Source: a virus
IMG/VR virus record: IMGVR_UViG_3300044591_000969
Coordinates: 1-25,088 of that record
Reading direction: 5' to 3' (one strand)
Length of the DNA: 25,088 nucleotides
In this document: one piece after another, positions 12,746 through 20,660 of the stretch
Numbering within the stretch: position 1 is the stretch's first letter
How the letters are laid out: each line of letters starts with the position of its first letter
Notes under the pieces: model-generated
Database searches by the model: none
What the model was told of the DNA's origin: nothing
Seen by the model: only the letters and a program-made list of their open reading frames with translations
Program-made: the position numbers and the translations under genes

Positions 12746-13141
12746 ATGTCAGCTTTGAATGAGGCTTTTCCGAGTGTAGAGCCGGGTTTGATTCCATTTG
12801 GCTCGCGAGTGCTGGTGCAGATTCGTAGCGCGAAGAAGACTTCTTCGGGCGGAATCATTCTGCATAGCGAGACGCGAGAGACTGAGATCTGGAATACCCA
12901 GATCGCTAAAGTTGTGAAAGTAGGTCCGTTGGCCTTCAAGAATCGCAACACGATGGAAGCATGGCCGGAAGGTAACTGGTGCAAAGAGGGCGAATTCGTC
13001 CGTGTACCAAAGTACGGCGGCGATCGTTGGAAGGTTCCTTACGGGGAAAATGAGGACGAAGCTTTGTTCGTCATCTTCAATGATCTCGACATCGTGGGTG
13101 GTGTAGTGGGTGACCCGCTTGCCATCAAAGCGTTTATCTGA
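12746..13141 (+). CDS. GroES-like co-chaperonin (Cpn10 fold)
   Basis: A 131-residue protein. IPFGSRVLVQ is the first Cpn10 strand; KKTSSGGIILHSET at about 30-43 matches the GroES mobile loop, with GGII at 35-38 equivalent to the hydrophobic tripeptide that docks on GroEL. IAKVVKVGP and a VRVPKYGGDRWKVPYG segment continue the beta barrel, with a C-terminal extension beyond the ~97 residues of GroES. Phage co-chaperonins such as T4 gp31 replace GroES when GroEL folds the capsid protein; the location between portal and scaffold genes fits that role. GGAGAGGAG precedes the start. Confidence 0.8.
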   Translation: MSALNEAFPSVEPGLIPFGSRVLVQIRSAKKTSSGGIILHSETRETEIWNTQIAKVVKVGPLAFKNRNTMEAWPEGNWCKEGEFVRVPKYGGDRWKVPYGENEDEALFVIFNDLDIVGGVVGDPLAIKAFI

Positions 13142-13149
13142 GGTGACTT

Positions 13150-14172
13150 ATGGCAAACAATCAACTCATTGAGAACGATGACGTTCAGGAGCCTGAAGAA
13201 TATGTTGCAGTGGAAACACCTCCCAGCGATGCTGAGGGAGAAGATACTTCAGTGGAAGCAGAGGCTTCTGAACAAGATGCAGCCGAATCCGACGACGGAG
13301 ATGACGGAGACGATGACCGTCGCCTCTCCGAAGAAGATTCGGAAGAAGAAGACTCCGCGCAAGGGAAAAAGCAACTAACTCCAGAAGAGAAGCGCGCTCA
13401 GCGTCAGAACCGCAAGTTCCGGCGTCGGGCTGCAATCGAGCACAAGGAGCGTGAACTCGCTTTCCTGCGTGCCGAGAACGAGGAGTTTAAGCGCCGGCTA
13501 AATGCTGTTGAGCAGCGAACCAACGAGTTCAATATCTCTGCCGTTGACCAGAAGCTGAACGAGGCTTTGAACGAAGCTCAGTTGGCTGAGCGGATCATGG
13601 CGAAGGCTATTGAGCAGGGTCAGGGCGAAGATGTCACCAAGGCACTTCAAATCCGCGACCAAGCTTTGGAACGTGCTCGTCAGCTCAAGGCTGCAAAGGA
13701 ACAGGCTGAGAAGCCGGCTCCGCAAGCCAAGCCTGGCAAGGACCCCCGCGTAGCCGCTTATGCCCAAGAGTGGGTGAAGTCCAACGACTGGTACGATCCT
13801 TCTGGCAAGGACGAAGATTCGGCGATCGTAAAGATCATCGATCAGCGTTTGGCTGCCGAAGGCTTTAATCCGGCAACGGAAGATTACTGGGTCGAGCTGG
13901 ACAACCGGGTGGCCCGTCGGTTACCCCACCGTTATGGAGAGGATACCGATATGTCAGAACCCACACCGAAAGCAAAAGCCGCACCAAAACGTGGCGGTCC
14001 GCCGGTCGGTGGTAAGCGCGAATTTGCGCCGCCGTCTACCCGAAAAGAGGTGTATATCAGCCCTGATCGCAAGCAAGCCCTCATTGATGCGGGCGTCTGG
14101 GACAACCCAGAGTTGCGTCAACGCTACATAAAGCGTTATGCTGACTACGATCGTAACAATTCTTCTCGCTAA
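13150..14172 (+). CDS. Scaffold-like head assembly protein
   Basis: A 340-residue protein that is very acidic over residues ~1-75, then a long charged coiled coil (~80-187, for example EHKERELAFLRAENEEFKRR) and a basic, Pro/Lys-rich C-terminus with YISPDRKQALIDAGVWDNPE. Acidic, helical, low-complexity proteins between portal and capsid genes are usually scaffolds that template prohead assembly and are later lost or cleaved. Sequence identity is not informative for this class, so the call rests on composition and position. Confidence 0.65.
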   Translation: MANNQLIENDDVQEPEEYVAVETPPSDAEGEDTSVEAEASEQDAAESDDGDDGDDDRRLSEEDSEEEDSAQGKKQLTPEEKRAQRQNRKFRRRAAIEHKERELAFLRAENEEFKRRLNAVEQRTNEFNISAVDQKLNEALNEAQLAERIMAKAIEQGQGEDVTKALQIRDQALERARQLKAAKEQAEKPAPQAKPGKDPRVAAYAQEWVKSNDWYDPSGKDEDSAIVKIIDQRLAAEGFNPATEDYWVELDNRVARRLPHRYGEDTDMSEPTPKAKAAPKRGGPPVGGKREFAPPSTRKEVYISPDRKQALIDAGVWDNPELRQRYIKRYADYDRNNSSR

Positions 14173-14189
14173 ACAAGGGAGCGAGTTAT

Positions 14190-14723
14190 ATGAGCGATGA
14201 AAGACTGAAGAAAGTTCTTGGCGAAGGTCGTGAGAGTCGCAGCGCGTATGATCGCGCAGCCACTGAGAGCCGCGAGTTGTCAGACGACGACCGAGTTGAG
14301 ATGTTTCGACAGCAGTTTATTCAGGCCGCGTTGCCTGATCTGCCGAAGATTCCGGGTTACCACACTTGCTGGTTGACCACCACGAACCCTAGAGATTCGA
14401 TTCAGGCTAGGATTCGGCTTGGATATGAGCCGATTAAACCGGAGGAGGTTCCCGGCTGGGAATACGTCTCCATCAAGACTGGCGAATGGCAGGGGTTTGT
14501 TGGCGTCAACGAGATGCTCGCGTTTAAGCTTCCCATGTCGCTGTACAAAAAGTACATGCAAGCGGTGCACTTCGATGCACCCAATGACGAAGAAGCGCGA
14601 CTGGCCGATACGAATGAGACGTTCAAGGAACAAGCTCAGCGTATGGGTTCAAGAATGGACGAAGGTGACGGCATGTCGGCCATGCGGGAATCCGCTAAGG
14701 TTCGCGCTCCGCAAGAGTGGTGA
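14190..14723 (+). CDS. Head-region protein of unknown function
   Basis: A 177-residue protein with a charged helical N-terminus, a central conserved-looking stretch (PGYHTCWLTTTNPRDSIQAR, then LGYEPIKPEEVPGWEY) and a polar tail. This central block is familiar from phages with the same portal/scaffold/capsid order, but no function is assigned. It may be a minor capsid or virion-associated protein. AAGGGAGCGAG lies before the ATG. Confidence 0.7.
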   Translation: MSDERLKKVLGEGRESRSAYDRAATESRELSDDDRVEMFRQQFIQAALPDLPKIPGYHTCWLTTTNPRDSIQARIRLGYEPIKPEEVPGWEYVSIKTGEWQGFVGVNEMLAFKLPMSLYKKYMQAVHFDAPNDEEARLADTNETFKEQAQRMGSRMDEGDGMSAMRESAKVRAPQEW

Positions 14724-14752
14724 CCTAGCAACTTTATTTAGAGGATAACCAA

Positions 14753-15313
14753 ATGCCTTCGACCAGTGCAGCTTTTGGCCTGCGTCCGGCTTTTAGTCCT
14801 TCGGGCATCATCCGTCCCGTCGCTATGACTATCGAGTCGGGCTACAACGCCAACATTCTCCAGTTCCAGCCAGTTGTGATTAGTGCCACGGGCAACATTC
14901 AGGCTGCTGGTATTAGTACTCCGTTCGTGGGTACGTTCATGGGTGTCGAATTCACCGACACTGATGGCCGTCGCCGCGTGAGCAACAAGTGGACCGCCGG
15001 TACTTCGGCGACCGAAATCGTTGCTTATGTCACGACCGATCCCTCCATCGTGTACGAGATCCAAGCGGACTCGTCGCTCGTTGTGGGTGACATCGGTTCC
15101 CAGATGGACTTTGACAGCGTTACGGCTGGCAGCACCACCACGGGCCTCTCGCAGGCTATGTTGGACGTTGCTTCCAAGACGACTACGGGCAGCGCTCTCT
15201 GCCGTGTTGTGAACCTCGCTCCCGAGGTCAACAATGCGTGGGGTGACGCTTACACCATCGTTCAGGTCCAGATCAGCGAGCACCAGTTCGTCGCTGACCG
15301 TGTAGCATTCTAA
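14753..15313 (+). CDS. Probable capsid decoration/stabilising protein
   Basis: A 186-residue Ser/Thr/Ala-rich, beta-strand-rich protein (MPSTSAAFGLRPAFSPSGII...) lying directly before the capsid gene. Blocks such as YNANILQFQPVVIS and DSSLVVGDIGSQMDFDSV suggest a beta-tulip or OB-like decoration fold. Position before the major capsid gene is typical for head decoration proteins. Two cysteines at most, no membrane segment. Call is by context and composition. AGAGG precedes the start. Confidence 0.6.
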   Translation: MPSTSAAFGLRPAFSPSGIIRPVAMTIESGYNANILQFQPVVISATGNIQAAGISTPFVGTFMGVEFTDTDGRRRVSNKWTAGTSATEIVAYVTTDPSIVYEIQADSSLVVGDIGSQMDFDSVTAGSTTTGLSQAMLDVASKTTTGSALCRVVNLAPEVNNAWGDAYTIVQVQISEHQFVADRVAF

Positions 15314-15327
15314 AGGAGGACTAGAAC

Positions 15328-16242
15328 ATGGCAGTCCCAATGCGTAGTACTGACTTTCGTTCCATTGTTGAGCCTATTCTTAACGAGGCTTTCGATGGCG
15401 TTTATGACCAGCGTGCTGACGAGTGGAAGCAAGTCTTCGTCCAGCAGCAGGGCATTCCCCGCAACTACCACGAAGAGCCGGTTCTGTACGGGTTCGGCGC
15501 GGCCCCGGAGCTTCCGGACGGCACCGCTGTCACGTATCAGGCTGGTGGCGTGCTCTTCTTGCAGCGTTACGTCTACAAGGTTTATGGCCTTGCATTCGCG
15601 CTCACGAAGGTGCTCGTGGAAGATGGTGACCACATCCGTATCGGCCAGACCTATGCCAAGCACTTGGCGCAGTCGCTGATCGAAACGAAGGAAACCCTCT
15701 GCGCCAACGTGTTGAACCGTGCTTTCACCCCCGGCTACATCGGCGGCGACGGCGTGACGCTCGTTGCGAACAACCACCCGATTGCGGCTGGCACGTTCAG
15801 CAACCAGTTGACGACTCCGGCTAACCTGTCGCAGACCTCACTTGAGCAGATCCTCATTCAGATCCGCAACGCTGTTGACAACAACGGCAAGCGCATCCGT
15901 TTGAACCCGGAGAAGCTCGTTGTGTCGCCGTCGAACGTGTTCCAAGCGGAAGTGCTCTTGAAGAGCGTTCTCCGTACTGGCACGGCTGACAACGACATCA
16001 ACCCGGTGAAGTCGATGGGCCTCCTCGCTGGCGGCCAAGCCAACCTCTCGCGTTTGACCTCGACCACTGCTTGGTGGGTGAAGACGGACGCGCCGGAAGG
16101 CTTGAAGCTGATGATGCGTCGTGGCCTTGAGAAGAGCATGGAAGGTGACTTCGAAACTGACTCCACGCGCTTCAAGAGCACCGAGCGTTACGCGGTGGGT
16201 TGGACCGACCCGCGCACGGTGTTCGGAACAGCTGGCGTTTGA
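15328..16242 (+). CDS. Major capsid protein, HK97 fold (gpT-like)
   Basis: A 304-residue protein with the strongest ribosome site in the operon (AAAGGAGGA). QRADEWKQVF, GGVLFLQRYVYKVYGLAFAL, a long helix with LAQSLIETKETLCANVLNRA, GVTLVANNHPIAAGTF, LNPEKLVVSP and a W-rich C-terminus follow the order seen in Mu gpT-type HK97-fold capsid proteins. No N-terminal prodomain is visible, in agreement with a separate scaffold gene. It assembles the icosahedral head. A terminator follows 22 bases past its stop. Confidence 0.85.
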   Translation: MAVPMRSTDFRSIVEPILNEAFDGVYDQRADEWKQVFVQQQGIPRNYHEEPVLYGFGAAPELPDGTAVTYQAGGVLFLQRYVYKVYGLAFALTKVLVEDGDHIRIGQTYAKHLAQSLIETKETLCANVLNRAFTPGYIGGDGVTLVANNHPIAAGTFSNQLTTPANLSQTSLEQILIQIRNAVDNNGKRIRLNPEKLVVSPSNVFQAEVLLKSVLRTGTADNDINPVKSMGLLAGGQANLSRLTSTTAWWVKTDAPEGLKLMMRRGLEKSMEGDFETDSTRFKSTERYAVGWTDPRTVFGTAGV

Positions 16243-16265
16243 CGGGGATCAGTCCAAGTGACTAG

Positions 16266-16295
16266 AGAGAGGGGGCTTCGGCCCCCTTTCTTTTT
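16266..16295 (+). terminator. Intrinsic terminator after the capsid gene
   Basis: Stem AGGGGGC / GCCCCCT around a TTCG loop (16270-16287), extended by weaker pairs, then TTTCTTTTT. It should reduce read-through from the highly expressed capsid gene into the endonuclease gene. It is nearly identical to the terminator at 17164. Confidence 0.9.
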
Positions 16296-16334
16296 GCTTG
16301 ACTCTGGCATACACTTCTTCCAAGGAGGTTGTTT

Positions 16335-16925
16335 GTGCCATACGCAGACGAGTTTGCCGGGATCTACAAATTAGTTAACAAGGCTACGGGCACTTGTTAC
16401 GTGGGTCAGTCGCAGCGCGTTAAAAAGCGCATTCGCGAACATTTCCGTTTGCTTCGGTGGAACAAGCATCCAAATCCAAGGCTTCAACACTCCTACAACA
16501 AGTATGGTGCAGACAGCTTTGCTTGGGAGATTGAGGCAAGATGCGAAGACACGGATGACCTTGATGTCATTGAAAACGCATTTCTTTCTGGTGAAGCTTG
16601 GTTTGAAGAGCCTGTTTTTTTTAACATTGCCGACTTTGCCAAAGCCCCGATGCGAAACAAACAGCACTCTGAAGAAGTCAGGGAGCGCATTCGGATTGGA
16701 CGAAGAGCCGCCAAGTTTAACTATCAGTCTGAAGAGTACAGCGCAACCTTAAAGAAGGCTCATCAAGAAAGGCTTTTTTCAGATCCACAATTTGTTGCCA
16801 AAATCAAGTTCATAGTAGACAATCCAGACATGTCTTATGCTGAGCGCGGGCGTGCCTTGGGTACTGATACGAGTAGTGTCAGAAAATTTGCGCTCAAGTA
16901 CGGACACTTAAAGGGAGTTTTATAA
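16335..16925 (+). CDS. GIY-YIG endonuclease, probably homing
   Basis: A 196-residue protein starting at GTG, 6 bases after a perfect AAGGAGG. The catalytic domain shows GIYKLVNKATGTCYVGQSQR at 9-28 (GIY and YVG), basic helix RVKKRIREHF, a Y-x-K-Y-G pattern at ~54-58 and E80 as likely metal ligand. A NUMOD-like segment (HSEEVRERIRIGRRAA) and a C-terminal HTH (SYAERGRALGTDTSSVRKFA) would bind DNA. GIY-YIG homing enzymes cleave sites in uninfected alleles to spread. It is more AT-rich than its neighbours, consistent with recent insertion between capsid and 77-codon genes. Confidence 0.85.
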   Translation: MPYADEFAGIYKLVNKATGTCYVGQSQRVKKRIREHFRLLRWNKHPNPRLQHSYNKYGADSFAWEIEARCEDTDDLDVIENAFLSGEAWFEEPVFFNIADFAKAPMRNKQHSEEVRERIRIGRRAAKFNYQSEEYSATLKKAHQERLFSDPQFVAKIKFIVDNPDMSYAERGRALGTDTSSVRKFALKYGHLKGVL

Positions 16926-17158
16926 TGGCTCAGACACGCTTTTCAGGACCGGTTGTTTCCGATAACGGATTTTCCGGCACAATTCTTAGTTCTTCCGCTG
17001 TTATCAGCAATCTGACTGTCACCAGCTTGACCATCGGCAGCACGCTGCTCACGAACGGCTCTGTTTCGGGCACGGTCGCTGGCCAGCTCGGTCGCATTCC
17101 GGTTCTCATCGGAAGCACCACGCGCTACATCGCCCTGTACGACAGCCTGACGCCGTAA
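16925..17158 (+). CDS. Small virion-associated protein candidate
   Basis: A 77-residue Ser/Thr/Gly-rich protein (MAQTRFSGPVVSDNGFSGTI...) with repeated strand patterns and the end LIGSTTRYIALYDSLTP. Proteins like it occur next to capsid genes in related phages, with no known role; a surface or decoration function is plausible. Its ATG overlaps the endonuclease stop by one base (TAATG). A strong terminator follows. Confidence 0.6.
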   Translation: MAQTRFSGPVVSDNGFSGTILSSSAVISNLTVTSLTIGSTLLTNGSVSGTVAGQLGRIPVLIGSTTRYIALYDSLTP

Positions 17159-17163
17159 TAACG

Positions 17164-17188
17164 AGAGGGGGGCTTCGGCCCCTCTTTT
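17164..17188 (+). terminator. Second TTCG-loop terminator
   Basis: GGGGGGC-TTCG-GCCCCT (17167-17183) with flanking AGA/TCT pairs and a following TTTTCT. The core GAGAGGGGG..CTTCGGCCCC is shared with the terminator at 16266, suggesting duplication. It ends the endonuclease/77-codon segment. Confidence 0.85.
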
Positions 17189-17214
17189 CTATGTGATTGT
17201 GAGGGAAAGCAACC

Positions 17215-17844
17215 ATGCGTCCTATTAGTTTTACAAGATCACAACCGGCGGCAAGCGGCACCAGCGTTGCGGCAGCGCAGCTTCTGAATGCGTCTGGCGT
17301 CATTACGCTAAACGGTGCGTTGGTATCGGGTGGCGTTGCCACATTGACGGTGCCTGCGGTGCTGACTGTGTTCAGCGAGAAAACGGCCACGGTGAACTTC
17401 GTGGTAACCGGCACGGCTCCTAACGGCGCTTCGCAGACCGAGACTCTGGCCGTAACGGCTTCGGGCACGGTGACCGGATCGCTCTCGTTTGCGACGGTGA
17501 CAAGCGTTGCAGCTTCGGCTCCGACCAGCGCGACGATTAGTCTTGGCAACGGTGTTCCGGGCTACACGGCTTGGATTCCGCTCGACATCTACACGCCGAA
17601 CCAAGTCACGAACATCTCGAACAAGGTCAGCGGTACGGTCAACTATTCGGTTGAGTACACGAATGAAGACCCGTTTGATACCAGCATCCAGCAGTTGGCG
17701 GTTCCGCATCCGAATGCGAGCTTGACGGCCGCTACGGGTGACGAGACTCAGTTCACGACGACGTTGATGCGTGCGGTTCGTTTGAAGATTAACTCTGGCA
17801 ACGGATCGGTTCGCTTTACCTGCGTCCAACAATCGACGAAGTAA
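17215..17844 (+). CDS. Beta-rich putative decoration/structural protein
   Basis: A 209-residue protein, Thr/Val/Ala-rich throughout. The first ~100 residues read like an Ig-like beta sandwich (VITLNGALVSGGVATLTVPA), and the C-terminal half (YTPNQVTNISNKVSGTVNYS, SIQQLAVPHPNASL) like a second beta domain ending VRFTCVQQSTK. No catalytic motif. Location between capsid and fibre genes suggests a surface decoration or tail structural protein. GAGGGA precedes the start. Confidence 0.6.
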   Translation: MRPISFTRSQPAASGTSVAAAQLLNASGVITLNGALVSGGVATLTVPAVLTVFSEKTATVNFVVTGTAPNGASQTETLAVTASGTVTGSLSFATVTSVAASAPTSATISLGNGVPGYTAWIPLDIYTPNQVTNISNKVSGTVNYSVEYTNEDPFDTSIQQLAVPHPNASLTAATGDETQFTTTLMRAVRLKINSGNGSVRFTCVQQSTK

Positions 17845-17847
17845 GCC

Positions 17848-18573
17848 ATGGCTAATAAGAAGATCACAGATCTTTCAGCGGCCACAGCTCTTGGGGGCAC
17901 TGAACTGTTTGAAGCGGTTCAGTCCTCTACTTCTGTCAAGGCTTCGGCGCAGCAGATCAAGACGTATGTGGGCAACTCGCTCAACATCACGGGCGGTGCT
18001 TTTAGTTCCGTCTCGATTAGCAGCAGTTCGCTAGGCTCCGTCACGATTAGCAATGGCGTAGGCAGCTTTAGCTCGCTTAACGTCACGAATGGCGCTATTC
18101 CTTACAACACGATCACGAATCGTGCGACTGGACAGTTTGAGTCTCACGTAGACCAGACGGCCACATCGGCTAACGTGGCCTATGTCGTGCAGTTGAACAA
18201 CGCTGCGCCGTTTAATACGGGCATCACGATTGCGTCGAGCACGAACGTCACGGTGGCTGCGGCTGGGATTTATTCCATTAACGCTAGCATTCAGTTTTCT
18301 AACTCTGACACGGCTAACCACCTTGCTACGTTTTGGTATCGCAGAAACGGGAACAACATTGACAACTCCGCTTCTGTAATTTCGGTTCCAAAGTCAACAG
18401 ACGGCGGAAAAACACTGGCTCAGGTTACGATTTTTGAATCGTTAAGTGTCAGTGACTACGTGCAGTTGGTCTGGTCTACGGACAACACCACCATCCGATT
18501 GGATTACTCTGCTGCTTCCGGTGTGATTCCAGAAGTTCCCTCGGTCATCTTCAACATGACGAGAATCGGCTGA
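17848..18573 (+). CDS. Fibre-like protein with C1q/TNF-like C-terminus
   Basis: A 241-residue protein. The N-terminus KKITDLSAATALGGTELFEA, followed by V-Q-x-S-x-S-V-K and QIKTYV, matches the anchor motif also seen at the start of the fibre at 21961. Residues 45-85 are Ser/Gly-rich beta repeats. Residues ~85-241 (ESHVDQTATSANVAYVVQLN, GIYSINASIQFSN, YVQLVWSTDNTTIRLD) look like a trimeric C1q/TNF-like jelly roll, a common receptor-binding or trimerising head on phage fibres. It lies 3 bases after the previous stop with only a weak ribosome site. Confidence 0.7.
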   Translation: MANKKITDLSAATALGGTELFEAVQSSTSVKASAQQIKTYVGNSLNITGGAFSSVSISSSSLGSVTISNGVGSFSSLNVTNGAIPYNTITNRATGQFESHVDQTATSANVAYVVQLNNAAPFNTGITIASSTNVTVAAAGIYSINASIQFSNSDTANHLATFWYRRNGNNIDNSASVISVPKSTDGGKTLAQVTIFESLSVSDYVQLVWSTDNTTIRLDYSAASGVIPEVPSVIFNMTRIG

Positions 18574-18884
18574 TGAAGTGCAAGGGCGACTGGTCAGACT
18601 GGCAGATGTACTCCAAGGGCGGAGCGGCTAAGAGTCCCGCTTGGCAGCGCAAAGCCGGAAAAAATCCTGAGGGCGGTTTGAACGAAGCCGGTCGGCGATC
18701 GGCAAAGGCGCAGGGGATGAACCTGAAGCCGCCGGTTTCTGCGGGGCAGGCTAAGAAGTCCCCGAAGGCTGCGGCGCGACGTAAATCGTTCTGCGCCAGG
18801 ATGTCTGGCATGCCGGGTCCGATGAAAGATGACAAAGGCAGACCGACGCGAAAAGCGTTATCTTTGAGGAAATGGGACTGCTAG
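18573..18884 (+). CDS. DUF6321-type basic phage protein
   Basis: A 103-residue Lys/Arg/Gly-rich protein. SPAWQRKAGKNPEGGLNEAG, then LKPPVSAG and the highly typical KSFCARMSGMPGPMKDDKGR with PTRKALSLRKWDC match DUF6321 as I know it, a phage family of unknown function. The high positive charge suggests DNA or capsid interior contact. Its ATG overlaps the previous stop (TGATG). It begins a run of three very basic proteins. Confidence 0.85.
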   Translation: MKCKGDWSDWQMYSKGGAAKSPAWQRKAGKNPEGGLNEAGRRSAKAQGMNLKPPVSAGQAKKSPKAAARRKSFCARMSGMPGPMKDDKGRPTRKALSLRKWDC

Positions 18885-19043
18885 ATGGGTGACTATAAGC
18901 GCCAGCACCAAATGCCTGCGCGGTATTTTGAGAGCTGGGGTCGGGATGAAGATGTGGAGCGCGGACGACGGTTTAATCCGAAGAAGCGCAAACTGAAAGA
19001 TGCAGGTCGCGAAAAGCGACGGGAGCAAGAACATGGGCGTTAA
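18885..19043 (+). CDS. 52-residue very basic protein
   Basis: A short gene whose ATG directly follows the DUF6321 stop (TAGATG). The product, MGDYKRQHQMPARYFESWGR followed by charged DEDVERGRRF and a Lys/Arg/Glu tail, has no recognised domain. It ends 11 bases inside the next gene's coding sequence. Only a distant GAGG lies upstream, so translation probably depends on coupling to the preceding gene. Credible but not certain. Confidence 0.5.
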   Translation: MGDYKRQHQMPARYFESWGRDEDVERGRRFNPKKRKLKDAGREKRREQEHGR

Positions 19044-20595
19044 GTATCTTAGAGATTTTGAGTTCCCGTCGGCTGGCGGGTTCCACGGTTCCAACAAGAT
19101 GCCAAGCAATGTTGGAAAGGCCACTGGTGCTCCGCGTATGGCATCGATGCCAAAGGTCGGCAAGGGACAGGGCTACGCCGAGGGCGGTCGTGTTCCGGGT
19201 TACGACATGGATCGTTTGCCTGCTAAGAAGCCGCCGGGTCGCGGTATGGACTTAGCTCCGTCAAAGCCGTTTAAGGGCAAGTATGAGGGCTACGCTGACG
19301 GTGGCCTTTCTACCGTCAAAGCCGCTCTTGCTCGCGGAAAGGCTGCTAGCGAAAGGGGTAAGGCTGAACTTGCTAAGACGGCTGCGCTTCGTCAGAAGAT
19401 GGGTGTTAAGCCGCGAGGTAGCGGTGTAAAACTTCCAAGCGAAAACTTGGTTCCCGGTCGTGGTAAACCCGCGATGATTTCTCCTGCCGCTAAACGCGTT
19501 GAGTACATTGCTAATGAAACCGGTCAGTACGATCCGTCGCGTGGTTCTGGCGCTGGAGCAGTCATGATGCCCAGTGTTGAAGGCCAAATGCAGCAGGTAA
19601 GCACGAGTCCTTTGAAGCCATACGCCAAGGGCGGCAAAGCCAAGGGCAAGAAGATCGCCAAGGTCATGCGCGAGTACAAGGAAGGCAAACTGCACTCAGG
19701 CTCCAAGAAAGGTCCTGTGGTGAAGAACCCGAAGCAAGCGATGGCGATTGCGCTGTCGGAAGCCGGTGCTAAGAAGAAGGCCGAAGGCGGCCTGACCAGC
19801 TACGAAGAGTCCGGTAGTGCCGGTGGTAGCAACGTCAGCTTCAAAGAGGCTTTCCGCAAGGCTCGCGAGCAAGGACTCAAGGAGTTCTCGTGGAAGGGCG
19901 ACAAGTACTCGACTAAAGTTAAGGAAGAGACAAAGCAAGAGGCCAAGGTTGAGGAAAAAGCCCCGAAGGCCGAGATGGGTCGCAAGGGTCCTGAGTCGCG
20001 TGGTGGCAAGCGCAACGTAACCGAGATGTCGGAGTACAAGCGCGAGCGCAAGATGGAGTTGCCGAGCGATCGCAGCACCAGCTTCCGCAGCGAAGCCGAA
20101 GAGACAGGCATGTCGGCGTCGGAGCGTGCTGAGAAGGCGCGTGGCTACGCTGAGAACCTGATGAACGTGGCTGGTGCTGGTGCGCTGCTGCGTGCTCCTG
20201 CTAAGGCGGCTGCGAAGTCGCTGATGCGCAAGGGCATGGAGTTCGTTGGCGGCCGCAAAATGAAGAAAGAGGCTGCTGAGACTGCTGCTCGTAAGTCCAC
20301 TCCGGAATACAAGGAGAAGGCGGCGCAGATGGAGAAGTTTGCCGAGCAGATGCGTGCGCGTCAGAAGATGGGTGCGCGCTATGAAGACGGCGGCTACGCC
20401 AGCAAGGGACCGAAGACTCGCTACACAGCCGCCAAAGGACGCCGTCAGTCTAAGGAGCGCGCCATGGAGCGTTGGGCCGAGCAGCGCATGCGCCATGCTG
20501 AGGCTTACGCACCTGGCGTAGACCCGGATATGAAGTCCAAGGGCGGAATGCCGGTGCATCGCCGTAAGCCGATGTATGGCGGCGGTAAATGCTAA
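19033..20595 (+). CDS. DUF6496-containing basic mosaic protein
   Basis: A 520-residue Lys/Gly/Ala/Met-rich protein. A DUF6496-like block lies at ~202-248 (KIAKVMREYKEGKLHSGSKK, then QAMAIALSEA); a second phage module at ~269-299 contains SFKEAFRKAREQGLKEFSWK. At least five YAxGG-type motifs are spread through it (about 48, 87, 197, 250, 450), and it ends YGGGKC. Residues 377-400 are Ala-rich and could be amphipathic. The charge and repeats suggest an internal or ejected virion protein; function unknown. The start at 19033 has GGGAG upstream; an in-frame ATG at 19000 has none. Confidence 0.7.
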   Translation: MGVKYLRDFEFPSAGGFHGSNKMPSNVGKATGAPRMASMPKVGKGQGYAEGGRVPGYDMDRLPAKKPPGRGMDLAPSKPFKGKYEGYADGGLSTVKAALARGKAASERGKAELAKTAALRQKMGVKPRGSGVKLPSENLVPGRGKPAMISPAAKRVEYIANETGQYDPSRGSGAGAVMMPSVEGQMQQVSTSPLKPYAKGGKAKGKKIAKVMREYKEGKLHSGSKKGPVVKNPKQAMAIALSEAGAKKKAEGGLTSYEESGSAGGSNVSFKEAFRKAREQGLKEFSWKGDKYSTKVKEETKQEAKVEEKAPKAEMGRKGPESRGGKRNVTEMSEYKRERKMELPSDRSTSFRSEAEETGMSASERAEKARGYAENLMNVAGAGALLRAPAKAAAKSLMRKGMEFVGGRKMKKEAAETAARKSTPEYKEKAAQMEKFAEQMRARQKMGARYEDGGYASKGPKTRYTAAKGRRQSKERAMERWAEQRMRHAEAYAPGVDPDMKSKGGMPVHRRKPMYGGGKC

Positions 20596-20660
20596 GATAG
20601 CTTCCGTGTAGTCAGAGGGGTCTGCTCGGTGCAGTAGACCATGGCGCAAGAGGGACCCTG

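Noticed and set aside
14738-15340. Leftward 200-codon open frame
   Set aside because: Antisense to the decoration candidate; no ribosome site and opposite to a dense co-directional operon.
16298-16315. TTGACT and TACACT before the GIY-YIG gene as a promoter
   Set aside because: The two boxes are only 6 bases apart and nothing resembling a -10 box lies at 16-18 bases.
20610-20640. GGTCT...AGACC hairpin before the adaptor gene
   Set aside because: Only 5 bp with an asymmetric interior loop and no T-run; too weak to call a terminator or riboswitch.
19696-20649. Leftward 317-codon open frame
   Set aside because: Antisense to the DUF6496 mosaic gene; Leu/His/Ser/Arg-rich translation typical of the complement of Lys/Gly/Ala codons.
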